Positions 23,477 to 32,129 of a stretch of 38,091 nt of DNA are shown piece by piece. Source of the stretch: Rhodospirillales bacterium (GTDB taxonomy: Bacteria; Pseudomonadota; Alphaproteobacteria; BOG-932; Roseiterribacteraceae); the NCBI GenBank assembly GCA_028291345.1, contig JAQGIF010000254.1, positions 1 to 38,091 of the forward strand, written 5' to 3'. Under the pieces are notes generated by a model that ran no database searches, was not told the origin of the DNA, and saw only the letters and a program-made list of their open reading frames with translations. Numbering within the stretch: the stretch's first letter is position 1; each line of letters begins with the position of its first letter. A program made the position numbers and the translations under genes.

Positions 23477-25051
23477 CTAATGCCGCGCCATCGCGCCGCC
23501 GGGCTTGCCCTTGGGCAGGATGAAGACGCTCCCGATGCTGAACAGCATCATATAGCCCAGCGCGGTGAAGGCGTCGGAATAGGCCATGATCATGGCCTGA
23601 TGGTGAACCTGGCCGGCCAGCATGGCGACGGCCTGCCCGTGGGCGCTGCCGGCATCGCCGGATCGGCTCATGAAAAGGCCGGTCAGCTGCTCCATCCGAG
23701 CCGACGTGCGGTCGGCATTGGCGGAGACGCGTTCGGCCAGCGCCGCGAAATGCACCTGCTCGCGGCTTTGGGTCAGGGCGGCCAACAGCGCGATGCCGAT
23801 GGACCCGCCCAGATTGCGGAAGATATTGGTGAGGCTGGAGGCATCGGCGCTGTCGCGCGGCGGCAGCCCGGTGGTCGCAAGTGTCATCAGCGGAATGGCG
23901 AACAGCGGAAAGCCGATCGCGCGTAGCGCCTGCGGCAGCATGAGCTCGCTGCCACTGGTATCGGCGGTCAGGTTGGCGTTGAGGAAGCAGCTGATGCCGA
24001 TGATCAGCGACCCGGTCGCCACCATCGGTCTGGGCGGAATCCGCGCCATCAGAAACGGCATCAGCGGAAAGATCAGCAATTGTGGCAGGCCACTCCACAT
24101 CACCACCGCGCCGATCTGCATCGCGCTATAGCGCGGCACCTGCGCCAGATAGACCGGTACCAGGAAGATCGAGCCATAGCTGACGGCGCCGATGATTCCG
24201 GACATGAAGTTACCGCCGCCGACGGCCCGCCGGCCCAGCAGCCGCAGATTGATGACCGGCTTTTCCATAGTGAATTCGATGATCAGGAAGAACAGCAGAG
24301 AGATGACCGCGACCAGCGTCAGATCTCGGATCAAGGGCGAGCCGAACCATTCGCGCCGCTGCCCCTCCTCCAGCACCACCGTCGCCGCGCCGAGCCCGAC
24401 CGCCATGGTGATCACGCCCCACCAATCGCCTCCGACCAGCTCGGAGAGCTGCATCTTCTCGCGGTGCAGCCCGTAAAGCTGCAGCGCGATGGCGACGATG
24501 CCGGGGATGATGTTCAGATAAAAGATATAGTGCCAGGACAGGTTTTCGGTCAGCCAGCCGCCGATCGTCGGGCCCAAGGCCGGGGCGAAGGTGACGCCGA
24601 CGCCGAAGATCGCCATCCCGACAGTCTGCTGGCGCGGCGGCAGGTGCCGGTTTATGATCGTGATGCCGGCCGGGATCAGCGCCCCGCCGGTGAAGCCCTG
24701 GCCGGCGCGAAATAGGATCAGCTCCGGCAGGCTGGTCGACCAGGCGCAGGCGACCGAAAAACCGACGAACAGCATCGTGCTGACCGACAGATAGCGCTGG
24801 AGCCCGAATACGGTGCTGAGCCAGCCGGTCAACGGAATGACGATGATCTCAGCAATCAGATAGGCGGTGGCGATCCAGCTGCCCTCATCGACCGATGCGC
24901 CGATGGCGCCTTCGATCTGCGCCAGCGACGAATTGGTGATCTGGATATCCAGGATCGCCATGAAGCAGCCGACCATGCCGCCGGCGATGGCGAGCCAGTC
25001 CCGCGCGGTGGCGTCGGTGGTCTTGCCGATAAACGGGATGGCCTCGGTCAT
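23477..25051 (-). CDS. DHA2-family (EmrB/QacA) multidrug efflux MFS permease
   Basis: The protein has 524 residues and about 14 membrane helices. DHA2 landmarks are MAILDIQITNSSLAQIEG in helix 1, DEGSWIATAYLIAEIIVIPL and FRAGQGFTGGALIP, and the motif-C region GVGVTFAPALGPTIGGWL. It is full length. Its ATG overlaps the stop of the upstream HlyD-type gene (ATGA), so the two subunits are coupled. With that adaptor it forms an EmrAB-type proton-driven exporter of hydrophobic toxins; no outer-membrane TolC partner lies in the window. Confidence 0.93.
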   Translation of the reverse strand: MTEAIPFIGKTTDATARDWLAIAGGMVGCFMAILDIQITNSSLAQIEGAIGASVDEGSWIATAYLIAEIIVIPLTGWLSTVFGLQRYLSVSTMLFVGFSVACAWSTSLPELILFRAGQGFTGGALIPAGITIINRHLPPRQQTVGMAIFGVGVTFAPALGPTIGGWLTENLSWHYIFYLNIIPGIVAIALQLYGLHREKMQLSELVGGDWWGVITMAVGLGAATVVLEEGQRREWFGSPLIRDLTLVAVISLLFFLIIEFTMEKPVINLRLLGRRAVGGGNFMSGIIGAVSYGSIFLVPVYLAQVPRYSAMQIGAVVMWSGLPQLLIFPLMPFLMARIPPRPMVATGSLIIGISCFLNANLTADTSGSELMLPQALRAIGFPLFAIPLMTLATTGLPPRDSADASSLTNIFRNLGGSIGIALLAALTQSREQVHFAALAERVSANADRTSARMEQLTGLFMSRSGDAGSAHGQAVAMLAGQVHHQAMIMAYSDAFTALGYMMLFSIGSVFILPKGKPGGAMARH

Positions 25052-26220
25052 TTTGCGGCGTGGACCGGGGCGGGCGCCAGCGTGGTGCGAGCCCCCTCAG
25101 GGGCGGTCCGCGTATCGACCGTCGCCGTCGCCGACAAGCCGGGGCGAAGATCGACGCCGTACTGCGAGTTCGGGTCGATCTTGATCTTCACCGGCACGCG
25201 CTGGACTATCTTGGTGAAGTTGCCGGTGGCGTTTTCCGCCGGCAGCAGGGCGAACTGCGCGCCGGTGCCGGGCGCCAGGCTGTCGATCGTGCCCTCCAGT
25301 TGCAGGCCGGGAAAGGCATCGAGCGTGAAGCGCACCCGCTCGCCGCGATACATTTGGCCCAGCTGCGTCTCCTTAAAATTGGCGACGAGGTAGATGTCGT
25401 GCACCGGCACGATGGTGATCAGCCGGCTGCCCGGCTGGACGAACTGACCGACCCTGACCGACCGGTCGCCGACCGCGCCGTCGCTGGCGGCGGTGATGGT
25501 GGTGAAGGACAGGCGCAGGCGAGATTGTTCGCCTATCGCCTCGGCGCTCTGGATCGCCGCCGCGGCCTTATCGTGCTGGGTTTCCAGGACCGCGAGCTGG
25601 GCCCGCGCGGTTTCGAGCATGGCGCGGGCCTCGCCCAAAGCGGCGTTCGAGCGCTTGAGGTCGGTCTGCGCCAGCTGCGACCTCTGCCGGCTGACCGCGC
25701 CGCTTTCGACCAGATTACGGTAACGCTCGGACTCGCTGCCGGCATAGTCGAATTGAGCCCCGGCCGAGGCGATCTGGGCAACGTTGGCAGCAAGCCGGGT
25801 CTTCTGCTGAACGATCTGCGCCTCGACATTACGCAATTCGGCCTTGGCCGAGGCCAATTGCGCTTCGCTTTGGGCCAGCTCGGCCCGGTAATCGCGGTCG
25901 TCGATGCGGACCAGAACCTGGCCCGCCGTCACCTGCTGATTGTCGTCGACCGCGACCTCGGCGACATAACCGGCGATCTTGGGGCTCACGGTGATGGTAT
26001 CGGCCTGGAGATAGGCATCATCGGTGGTTTCGAGATAGCGGCCGACCAGCATCCAGCGCGCGCCGAACACAGCCCCGGCGATCAGGATCAGCGCCACCGC
26101 GCCGATCATCAGCGACCGCCGCCAGCGCGTGCGTGCCGCTGTCGCCGGCTCTAGCTCCGGCTCGGCCATCCAGTCCTCATTCTCCAAGGCGGATAGGGCG
26201 CCGCGTGGTTTGTTCTGCAT
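25048..26220 (-). CDS. HlyD/EmrA-family periplasmic adaptor
   Basis: This 390-residue membrane fusion protein has a single N-terminal helix (about 31-52, SLMIGAVALILIAGAVFGA). The biotinyl-lipoyl half motif is TDDAYLQADTITVSPKIAGY, then comes a long coiled coil rich in Ala, Gln and Arg (about 105-215) and the beta-barrel region ending GVDLRPGLSATATVDT. It would link the MFS permease to an outer-membrane channel. It is the first gene of the two-gene operon and is divergent from a TetR regulator, with paired operator-like repeats in between. Confidence 0.93.
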   Translation of the reverse strand: MQNKPRGALSALENEDWMAEPELEPATAARTRWRRSLMIGAVALILIAGAVFGARWMLVGRYLETTDDAYLQADTITVSPKIAGYVAEVAVDDNQQVTAGQVLVRIDDRDYRAELAQSEAQLASAKAELRNVEAQIVQQKTRLAANVAQIASAGAQFDYAGSESERYRNLVESGAVSRQRSQLAQTDLKRSNAALGEARAMLETARAQLAVLETQHDKAAAAIQSAEAIGEQSRLRLSFTTITAASDGAVGDRSVRVGQFVQPGSRLITIVPVHDIYLVANFKETQLGQMYRGERVRFTLDAFPGLQLEGTIDSLAPGTGAQFALLPAENATGNFTKIVQRVPVKIKIDPNSQYGVDLRPGLSATATVDTRTAPEGARTTLAPAPVHAAK

Positions 26221-26283
26221 TTTGGATCCCTATCACCTGAAGAAGGCGGGCCGTTCAGTGACTAGTCCAGGCCTCGATAATTT

Positions 26284-26327
26284 GTTACTACTCGGTAACA
26301 AGCCCGAAAACGGTACCGATCGGTAAC
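26284..26327. promoter_or_regulatory. predicted TetR operators in the efflux divergent region
   Basis: Two sites share the octamer TCGGTAAC (26292-26299 and 26320-26327), each with an inverted partner. Site 1 is GTTAC-N6-GTAAC (26284-26299). Site 2 contains the perfect palindrome TACCGATCGGTA (26314-26325). They lie between the divergent HlyD and TetR genes, and site 2 ends five bases before the TetR start, where it would block transcription of the regulator. Confidence 0.7.
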
Positions 26328-26331
26328 TTTT

Positions 26332-26964
26332 ATGTCAAGCTCGCTTGCGCTGGCAATTCGGGGATCCGCCCCGCCCGAAATCCGCGTAAAGCCGCGCGAG
26401 CGCATCCTCGTGGTGGCGCGCGACCTCTTCTACCGCCACGGCAGCCGCGCGGTGGGGGTCGATACGATCGCGGAAGCGGCAGGCACGAACAAGATGACGC
26501 TCTATCGGCATTTCAACTCGAAGGACGAGTTGATCGCGGCTTGCCTGCGCGAGGCGGCCAAGGAGTTCGATGCCGATTTCGAAAAAATCATTCGCCTTCA
26601 CGCGCGCGATCCCTATGCCCAGCTGGTGGCCTGGATGCGGTATATCGCCGATTACCTGATCGTCGAGGCCGACCGCGGCTGCGCGCTCGCCAATGCCGCG
26701 ATCGAACTGCCGGAAAAGGATCACCCGGCCCGCCGCGTTATCGAGGAAGTTAAGACGGCCCAATCCGAGCGGCTGATCGCGCTATGCCGCGACGCCGGTT
26801 TCGTCGATCCGGAAGGGCTGGCGGATGAGCTGTTCCTGCTGGTCGAGGGCGCGCGCGTCAGTATCCAGAGCGTAGGCGTGAAAGGCCCGGCCGCGCGGAT
26901 CGGCCGCATGCTGAAGACGATCATCGAAAGCCACGAGCGGGCCCCGCACTCTGCGTCTAACTAG
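26332..26964 (+). CDS. TetR-family repressor of the efflux pair
   Basis: The 210-residue regulator has the TetR helix-turn-helix at about residues 22-68: RERILVVARDLFYRHG, GVDTIAEAAGTNKMTLYR, HFNSKDELI. The rest is the ligand and dimer domain, with GCALANAAIELP as in many AcrR-type proteins. It is divergent from the HlyD-MFS operon and very likely represses it and itself. The ATG has no ribosome site: an operator palindrome occupies the bases directly upstream, so the mRNA may be leaderless. Confidence 0.9.
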   Translation: MSSSLALAIRGSAPPEIRVKPRERILVVARDLFYRHGSRAVGVDTIAEAAGTNKMTLYRHFNSKDELIAACLREAAKEFDADFEKIIRLHARDPYAQLVAWMRYIADYLIVEADRGCALANAAIELPEKDHPARRVIEEVKTAQSERLIALCRDAGFVDPEGLADELFLLVEGARVSIQSVGVKGPAARIGRMLKTIIESHERAPHSASN

Positions 26965-27026
26965 CAACCGGGGCTGGTCCGCGCGCCGTGGATGCGCGAT
27001 GATCGGATCCGCAATGGGAGATCATC

Positions 27027-27428
27027 ATGCCGTTGGATATGACAGGCGAACCGGGCCGCAGCCCGTCGCTGAATGTGCTGGGGGGAACGCTGGAGACCTG
27101 CTCGATCCACCCGATGACCGGCTTCTTCCGGGAGGGATGCTGCGACACCGGACCAGGCGATCTGGGCAGCCACACCGTGTGCGTGGTGATGACGGAGAAG
27201 TTCCTGCAATTCTCCAAGCTCGCCGGCAACGACCTGTCCACCCCGATCCCAGCCGCCGGCTTCGCCGGGCTGAAGCCGGGCGACCGCTGGTGCCTGTGCG
27301 CGCCTCGCTGGCAGGAGGCGCTGGAGAACGATACCGCGCCGCGCGTCGTGCTGCGCGCCAGCCATCTTGAGGCGTTGGATTATTGCGCGCTGGAAGATTT
27401 GAAGCGCTTTGCGATCGACCTGATGTAG
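27027..27428 (+). CDS. DUF2237 family protein
   Basis: The 133-residue protein shows the DUF2237 pattern throughout: NVLGGTLETCS, HPMTGFFREGCCDTGPGDLG, SHTVCVVMTEKFLQFSK, GNDLSTPIP and KPGDRWCLCAPRWQEALE. The conserved cysteines (C-S, CC, C-V and C-L-C) suggest metal binding or redox chemistry, but no role is established for the family. GGGAGA lies five bases before the ATG. It stands alone, downstream of the TetR gene. Confidence 0.92.
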   Translation: MPLDMTGEPGRSPSLNVLGGTLETCSIHPMTGFFREGCCDTGPGDLGSHTVCVVMTEKFLQFSKLAGNDLSTPIPAAGFAGLKPGDRWCLCAPRWQEALENDTAPRVVLRASHLEALDYCALEDLKRFAIDLM

Positions 27429-27436
27429 CGCGGTAG

Positions 27437-27892
27437 GCGAGGCCGGCCATCACCCAGTTCGAAACCGTCCCGGCCTGGCGCATCGCCCGGCTGCGGCTTG
27501 CCTTGCGCGATGCCGAGCAGCGGGGCCTGGATGCTCAGGATAGCGGCAGCGACCTGACCCACCGGGCGCTAGCCCGCCGCTTCGTACTTGGCCGACAGCG
27601 TGCCCGCGATCTCGCGGCCGATCCGCCGCCCAGGCTGACGACCACGCGCAAGGGCCGAAGCTTTCCCGTGGCCAAACGGACCGCCATCTGGCGGGCGATC
27701 TTCGCCACCCGCCCGACGAACTGGGCCCAGGGCAACCGCGCACCGTTCGGCGCGATCGTCGAGGCGCACCGTCAAGCAAGCGTCGAATGCAAAGCGCTGA
27801 ACATCGCCCCACCCCGTTACCGCACTGTTTACATGCTGTGGCATCGCGGTGTGCCGGGTGCGGATGTGCTCAAGGCGCTGACCCGCCCCTGA
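27437..27892 (+). CDS. hypothetical basic protein lacking a standard start codon
   Basis: The frame is open from 27437 to the stop at 27892 with strong third-position GC bias typical of coding DNA here. The product, up to about 150 residues, is basic and helical (RIARLRLALRDAEQRG, RAIFATRPTNWAQGNRAPFG, YRTVYMLWHRGVPGADVL). GGCGAGG sits a few bases before ATC 27449, where an ATG would be expected; the first usable start is TTG 27503, without a ribosome site. It may be a gene that lost its start codon. No family recognised. Confidence 0.45.
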   Translation, partial: ARPAITQFETVPAWRIARLRLALRDAEQRGLDAQDSGSDLTHRALARRFVLGRQRARDLAADPPPRLTTTRKGRSFPVAKRTAIWRAIFATRPTNWAQGNRAPFGAIVEAHRQASVECKALNIAPPRYRTVYMLWHRGVPGADVLKALTRP

Positions 27893-28111
27893 GTTCCTGC
27901 AGTTCGTCAGTTATTTTCCGTCGTTCGTCGGTTCCATTTGCGGTTCGCCGATGCATGGTGGTCTTCGGTCGAACACCGAGCGACATCGTGAAGCAGCCCG
28001 CATAATTTCACTTCACCGACACGGGGCGGGCGGCCAAACGGCCAGCGGATACACCCCCCGGGAAATCGATAGTGCTCTGCCAATACTATTTTGAACCCAA
28101 GGGAGGAAATC

Positions 28112-28465
28112 ATGTTCGCGCGTTCGCTTACTGCCGTCACCCTCGCGGTCCTGGCAACCGCCGCTGTCACAAGCCCCGCGCATGCGGATGACACGATCAC
28201 CAACAGCACCAGGGTCCGCTATCGCGACCTCGACCTCACCAGCGACGCTGGCGAGGCGGCCTTGAAGCAGCGGATCGCCAGAGCCGCCAAGAATGTCTGC
28301 TGGAACGCCGATGGTCCTACCATCGAGAATCACGTCCGCTTCGACACGTGCCGTAATGACGCAATCGCCAACGCATCGCCGCAGATGAACGCCGCCATAG
28401 CCTCCGCGCGTTCAGATCATCGTTACGCGACGAACAACGATGTGATTGCGATGTCCGGCCGCTGA
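28112..28465 (+). CDS. UrcA-family secreted protein
   Basis: The 117-residue precursor has a signal peptide (MFARSLTAVTLAVLATAAV to HA|DD) and the UrcA signature: VRYRDLDLTSDAGEAALKQR, IARAAKNVCW, and a second Cys in DTCRNDAIANA. Two cysteines probably form a disulfide. UrcA proteins are mostly found in Sphingomonadales and Caulobacterales, often in several copies, and have no known role. AAGGGAGGAAATC before the ATG gives an ideal ribosome site and settles the start seven codons inside the longer open frame. Confidence 0.92.
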   Translation: MFARSLTAVTLAVLATAAVTSPAHADDTITNSTRVRYRDLDLTSDAGEAALKQRIARAAKNVCWNADGPTIENHVRFDTCRNDAIANASPQMNAAIASARSDHRYATNNDVIAMSGR

Positions 28466-28486
28466 GTCCCAGCAGCCCGGACACGG

Positions 28487-28518
28487 ATGGGCGGGCGGCC
28501 GAAAGGTTTCCCGCCCAT
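28487..28518. terminator. hairpin between convergent genes
   Basis: ATGGGCGGG pairs perfectly with CCCGCCCAT over nine bases, with an inner stem capped by a GAAA tetraloop. It lies between the urcA-like gene and the convergent LytTR regulator. T-tract is short, so strength is uncertain. Confidence 0.65.
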
Positions 28519-28539
28519 TTGGCGTCTTGAAACGTAGTC

Positions 28540-29277
28540 TTAGCGGCCCGCCATCGCCCGGGCGTCGGCGAGGTAGGTCCGGCCGATCCGCAGCTCCCGC
28601 CCGTCGCGCATCTGTGCGGTCCATCCGCCCATGCCGTCATGCTTGAGGCCGGCGATGCGGTCGCGCTGGACGATGGTCGAACGATGAAGCCGCACGAACA
28701 TCCCGGGATCCAGGCGCCGCGCCAGTTCGGTGATGGTCTGATGCAGCAGGTAGGAGCGCGGGCCGACATGCAGCCGCATATAATCCCGCTCGGCCTCGAT
28801 CAGATCGATTTCGCGGGCTGCGATCCGAATCATTTCGGCGCGGTGCGGCACCCAGAGTTCCCGAGTGAAACTCGCAGCGGCCCGCGGCTCGGCCTCCGAT
28901 ACGGATTGTGCGTGCACCCGGGCAACTGCGCGCTCCAGCCTGTCCTGCGCCACCGGCTTCAGCAGATAGTCGACAGCCGATACATCGAACGCGGCGACCG
29001 CGAACTGGTCGAAAGCGGTGATGAAAATGACCGCCGGCCGCGGTGCCAGACCTTGCAGCGCCCGTGCGACGGCCATCCCGTCCAACCCCGGGATCGCGAT
29101 ATCCAGCAGCAGCAGATCAGGCTTCAGCGCCTCGACCATGCGCAGTGCCGCGGCGCCATCCGACGCGGTGCCAACCAGATGAAGGCCGGCAACGCGGGCG
29201 CAGAGAATCTGCAGCCGCTCGATGGCCAGCGGCTCATCATCGACAAGCAGGGTCCTGAGCGGCTGCGGTTCGGTCAT
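28540..29277 (-). CDS. LytTR-family response regulator
   Basis: The 245-residue protein has a receiver domain (TLLVDDEPLAIERL, phospho-acceptor Asp in LLLLDIAIPGLDG, Lys in YLLKPV) and a C-terminal LytTR DNA-binding domain (EMIRIAAREIDLIEAERDYM, FVRLHRSTIV, RELRIGRTYL). Its ATG overlaps the stop of the upstream kinase gene as ATGA, so the pair is one two-component system. It is the last gene of the six-gene minus-strand block and may control the divergent PQQ dehydrogenase unit; that target is inferred. Confidence 0.93.
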   Translation of the reverse strand: MTEPQPLRTLLVDDEPLAIERLQILCARVAGLHLVGTASDGAAALRMVEALKPDLLLLDIAIPGLDGMAVARALQGLAPRPAVIFITAFDQFAVAAFDVSAVDYLLKPVAQDRLERAVARVHAQSVSEAEPRAAASFTRELWVPHRAEMIRIAAREIDLIEAERDYMRLHVGPRSYLLHQTITELARRLDPGMFVRLHRSTIVQRDRIAGLKHDGMGGWTAQMRDGRELRIGRTYLADARAMAGR

Positions 29278-30473
29278 TGACCGGTGGCGGCGTGCATTCG
29301 CAGGGGCATGATCAGATCCACGCCGAAACCGCCATTCGGCCGCTCGCCATAGTGACAGGCGGCATCGGCGCCGAACCGCGCCGTGAGGCGATCGGAGACA
29401 TTACGCAGCCCCACGCCATGGCCCTGAGTCTTTTCTGCCGACTGACCGCCGGGACCGGCATCGGCAACGCCGTCATCGTCGACGCTGAGAAACAGCTGGC
29501 CCTGAGCCGCCCTTGCCCGGATGGTCAACGTGACTGGGCGCATGCTGCGCGCAACACCGTATTTGATCACGTTCTCGATCACCGGCTGCAGGATCATGCC
29601 CGGGACGGCAGCATTTTCGAGTTCAGGCGGAACGTCGAGCACGACCTGCAGCCGTTCGGGGAAGCGCACTTGCTCGATATCGAGATACAGGCGCTGCATG
29701 CGGATTTCGTCCGACAAAGGCACATCCTCAGTCGGGTCCGTCGTCAAGCTGGTGCGGAAGAAATTCGACAGGTTGATGATCATCCGCTCGGCCTCGTCCC
29801 CGCGCTGGCGCATCACGAGGCTCGAGAGGGAATTCAGCGTGTTGAACAGGAAATGCGGATTGACCTGATAGCGCAGCGCACGAAGTTGAGCGCTTTGCGC
29901 CTCGGCCCGATAAAGGGCTGCGTTGCGCTCGGCCAGCCGAACCTTTTGGGCATAAGACAGCGCGATATAGAGAGCCGCCCAGGCGACGATGAAGAAATAC
30001 CAGTTGAGCCCGGAATCGACGATGTCGTGCCACATCACGTGCTTTTCCGGACCCGTCTTTTGCAGCTCCTGAAGATCGGACTCCATGGGGTGGACGACGT
30101 AGAAGGCTACGTAGTTTGCGAGGGCATATGCAAACGAGACCGGGAGAGAGGCGACGAACGCGATCGATACGAGCGTGCGGGTGGATTTGCCGTCGACTTG
30201 CCGCAGAACAAGGCAGAGAAGGCCTGTGAGCAGTATCCCGATGATGCTGACGGCAACCCGACGCTCCAGCATTCCCAGCTGGTTCGGCGCCTCCATGATC
30301 GCCATGCGCACGGTGTTGATGACGAAGTAGAATAGCCAGAAGCCGACGATGGAGCGTATCGCCGCGCGGGCAGACAGGCGTAGGCTGACCTGCGGCGGCA
30401 ACGCGGCAACCGCCGCTGCATGTGGAGCGGCGATTGCTGACGAGATCGGGGCGTCTAGAGCAATATTAGCCAT
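29274..30473 (-). CDS. LytS/AlgZ-type sensor histidine kinase
   Basis: The 399-residue kinase has four predicted membrane helices in the first half (about residues 40-195) and no large periplasmic sensor domain. The kinase core is of the PF06580 class: ALRYQVNPHFLFNTLNSL with the acceptor His, then the ATP lid LQPVIENVIKYGVARS and GHGVGLRNVSDRL. It partners the LytTR regulator with which it overlaps by four bases. The gap to the ABC permease upstream is 88 bases, so read-through from the transporter genes is likely. Confidence 0.92.
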   Translation of the reverse strand: MANIALDAPISSAIAAPHAAAVAALPPQVSLRLSARAAIRSIVGFWLFYFVINTVRMAIMEAPNQLGMLERRVAVSIIGILLTGLLCLVLRQVDGKSTRTLVSIAFVASLPVSFAYALANYVAFYVVHPMESDLQELQKTGPEKHVMWHDIVDSGLNWYFFIVAWAALYIALSYAQKVRLAERNAALYRAEAQSAQLRALRYQVNPHFLFNTLNSLSSLVMRQRGDEAERMIINLSNFFRTSLTTDPTEDVPLSDEIRMQRLYLDIEQVRFPERLQVVLDVPPELENAAVPGMILQPVIENVIKYGVARSMRPVTLTIRARAAQGQLFLSVDDDGVADAGPGGQSAEKTQGHGVGLRNVSDRLTARFGADAACHYGERPNGGFGVDLIMPLRMHAATGQ

Positions 30474-30561
30474 CGTCTTAAATAACGCATTGCTGGACAG
30501 GAATCGTCAATTTTTCGATGACGCCCGTCGAAACCAGCCGGCGCTTCGTCGAAGATGTGTC

Positions 30562-31371
30562 CTACTCCGGAGGCCCACCGCGCTTGGCGATCAGCCCTCG
30601 TCCGGGGTCGTAGCCCCAGACGGCCAGAGCCATGAAGATGATAAAGAATGCCGCAACCACGGCGGCGGCCTCGGCATTGAATTTGCCATACATCGAGAAC
30701 CGGATCAGCTCGACCGCATGGGTGAACGGATTCACCGAATAGATCCGATAGAGCCAGAGGCTCGATTCCTTCACCCGCCAGAGCGGGTTTAGCGCGGACG
30801 ACGCAAAGAACATCGGGAAAATAACGAAGTTCATCACCCCGGCGAAATTCTCCAGCTGCTTGATGAAGGAGGACAGGACCAGGCCCAGCGCGCCCAGCAT
30901 CAGCCCGGCCAGGATCATCGCCGGCAGCATTTCGAGATAGCCTAGCGGCGGCGGAGATACATCCCAGAATAATGCGATCGCCAGAAACATATAGACCTGA
31001 ACGATCGACACGGCGACGCCGGCCATCAGCTTGGACAGCAGCAGAAACCAGCGTGGAAACGGGCTGATCATCAAGGTTTTCATGCTGCCCATCTCGCGGT
31101 CATAGACCATCGACAGAGAGCTTTGCATGCCATTGAACAGCTGGATCATCGCAACCAGCCCGGGCGCGATATAGACCTCATACGGAATATAGGTGTCGTA
31201 GGGCTCGATGATCGACATGCCGAGCGTGAAACGGAACCCGGCGGCGAAGATGCCGAGCCAGACTAGCGGGCGGACCAAGGCGGAGACGAAGCGGCTGCGC
31301 TGGTTGAGCCATCGCAACGCCTCCCTGTGCAGGATGCCGAGAAAGGCGCGGAGATATTGGACCGCCCTCAT
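30562..31371 (-). CDS. ABC-2 type permease of the PQQ-associated transporter
   Basis: The 269-residue membrane protein has six predicted helices and ABC-2 family sequence: FVSALVRPLVWLGIFAAG, GSMKTLMISPFPRWFLLLSK, LAGLMLGALGLVLSSFI and NFVIFPMFFASSALNPLW. Its ATG overlaps the ATPase stop (ATGA). This permease type exports or handles substrates, in contrast to binding-protein importers; the pairing with a binding protein is a known oddity of PQQ-linked ABC systems. Confidence 0.9.
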   Translation of the reverse strand: MRAVQYLRAFLGILHREALRWLNQRSRFVSALVRPLVWLGIFAAGFRFTLGMSIIEPYDTYIPYEVYIAPGLVAMIQLFNGMQSSLSMVYDREMGSMKTLMISPFPRWFLLLSKLMAGVAVSIVQVYMFLAIALFWDVSPPPLGYLEMLPAMILAGLMLGALGLVLSSFIKQLENFAGVMNFVIFPMFFASSALNPLWRVKESSLWLYRIYSVNPFTHAVELIRFSMYGKFNAEAAAVVAAFFIIFMALAVWGYDPGRGLIAKRGGPPE

Positions 31372-32129
31372 GGCTTTCCCTTTCCAGCGGGACCGGACCC
31401 GACCAGCTGGTCGAACGCGCCGCGCAGGCTGCTCTCGCCCGACGCCCGAATGACGGATGCCGCCGGGCCGGCGGCCAGCACCTTGCCCTTGTGCAGCACG
31501 ACGACCTTCGAGTTCTCGTCAGCCTCATCGATCAGGTGGGTAGCCCATAGCACCGCCATGCCGCGTTCGGCGCAAAGCTTGCGGACATGATCCAGCAGGA
31601 ATTGCCGGCTTTCGATGTCCAACCCCACCGTCGGCTCGTCGAGCAGCAGCAGAGACGGATTGTGGATCAGGGCACGCGCCAGCTCGACCCGCCGTCTTTG
31701 GCCGCCGGACAATTGCCGGGCCCGATCGCGGCGACGCTCGGCCAGTCCGATCCGTTCCAGTTCCGCGGTAATACGCGGCGCGGCGACCGACTTGGCCATG
31801 CCGTGCAGGGCGGCGTGATAGAACATGTTCTGCTCGACCGTCAGGTCGAGATCGAGAGTCGATTGCTGGAAGACGGCGCCGATCTGCGCCAGGGCCTTCA
31901 GATATTTTTTCCTCAGGTCCGCGCCATAGACCGAGATCGAGCCGTCGCGGCTGTGATAGAGCCCGGTCACCAGCGCGAACAGGGTGGTCTTGCCGGCGCC
32001 ATTCAGCCCCAGCAGAACGGTGAAGTCGCCCGCCGCGATGGTGAAGCTCACATCGTCCAGCACCTTCCGCGTGCCGAAACTGTGGCTGACATTGCGAACG
32101 TCGAGAGCAGCGAACGCGTCATCCTTCAC
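31368..32129 (-). CDS. ABC transporter ATPase, PQQ alcohol dehydrogenase system type
   Basis: The 253-residue ATPase has Walker A GLNGAGKTT, the Q-loop FQQSTLDLDLTVEQNMFYHA, signature LSGGQRRRVELARAL, and Walker B LLLLDEPTVGLD. The sequence closely follows the TIGR03864 family, defined next to PQQ-dependent alcohol dehydrogenases. A GTG at 32129 that overlaps the propeller stop as GTGA is the preferred start; an ATG at 32150 would add seven odd residues. It is coupled to the permease downstream by another four-base overlap. Confidence 0.92.
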   Translation of the reverse strand: MKDDAFAALDVRNVSHSFGTRKVLDDVSFTIAAGDFTVLLGLNGAGKTTLFALVTGLYHSRDGSISVYGADLRKKYLKALAQIGAVFQQSTLDLDLTVEQNMFYHAALHGMAKSVAAPRITAELERIGLAERRRDRARQLSGGQRRRVELARALIHNPSLLLLDEPTVGLDIESRQFLLDHVRKLCAERGMAVLWATHLIDEADENSKVVVLHKGKVLAAGPAASVIRASGESSLRGAFDQLVGSGPAGKGKP

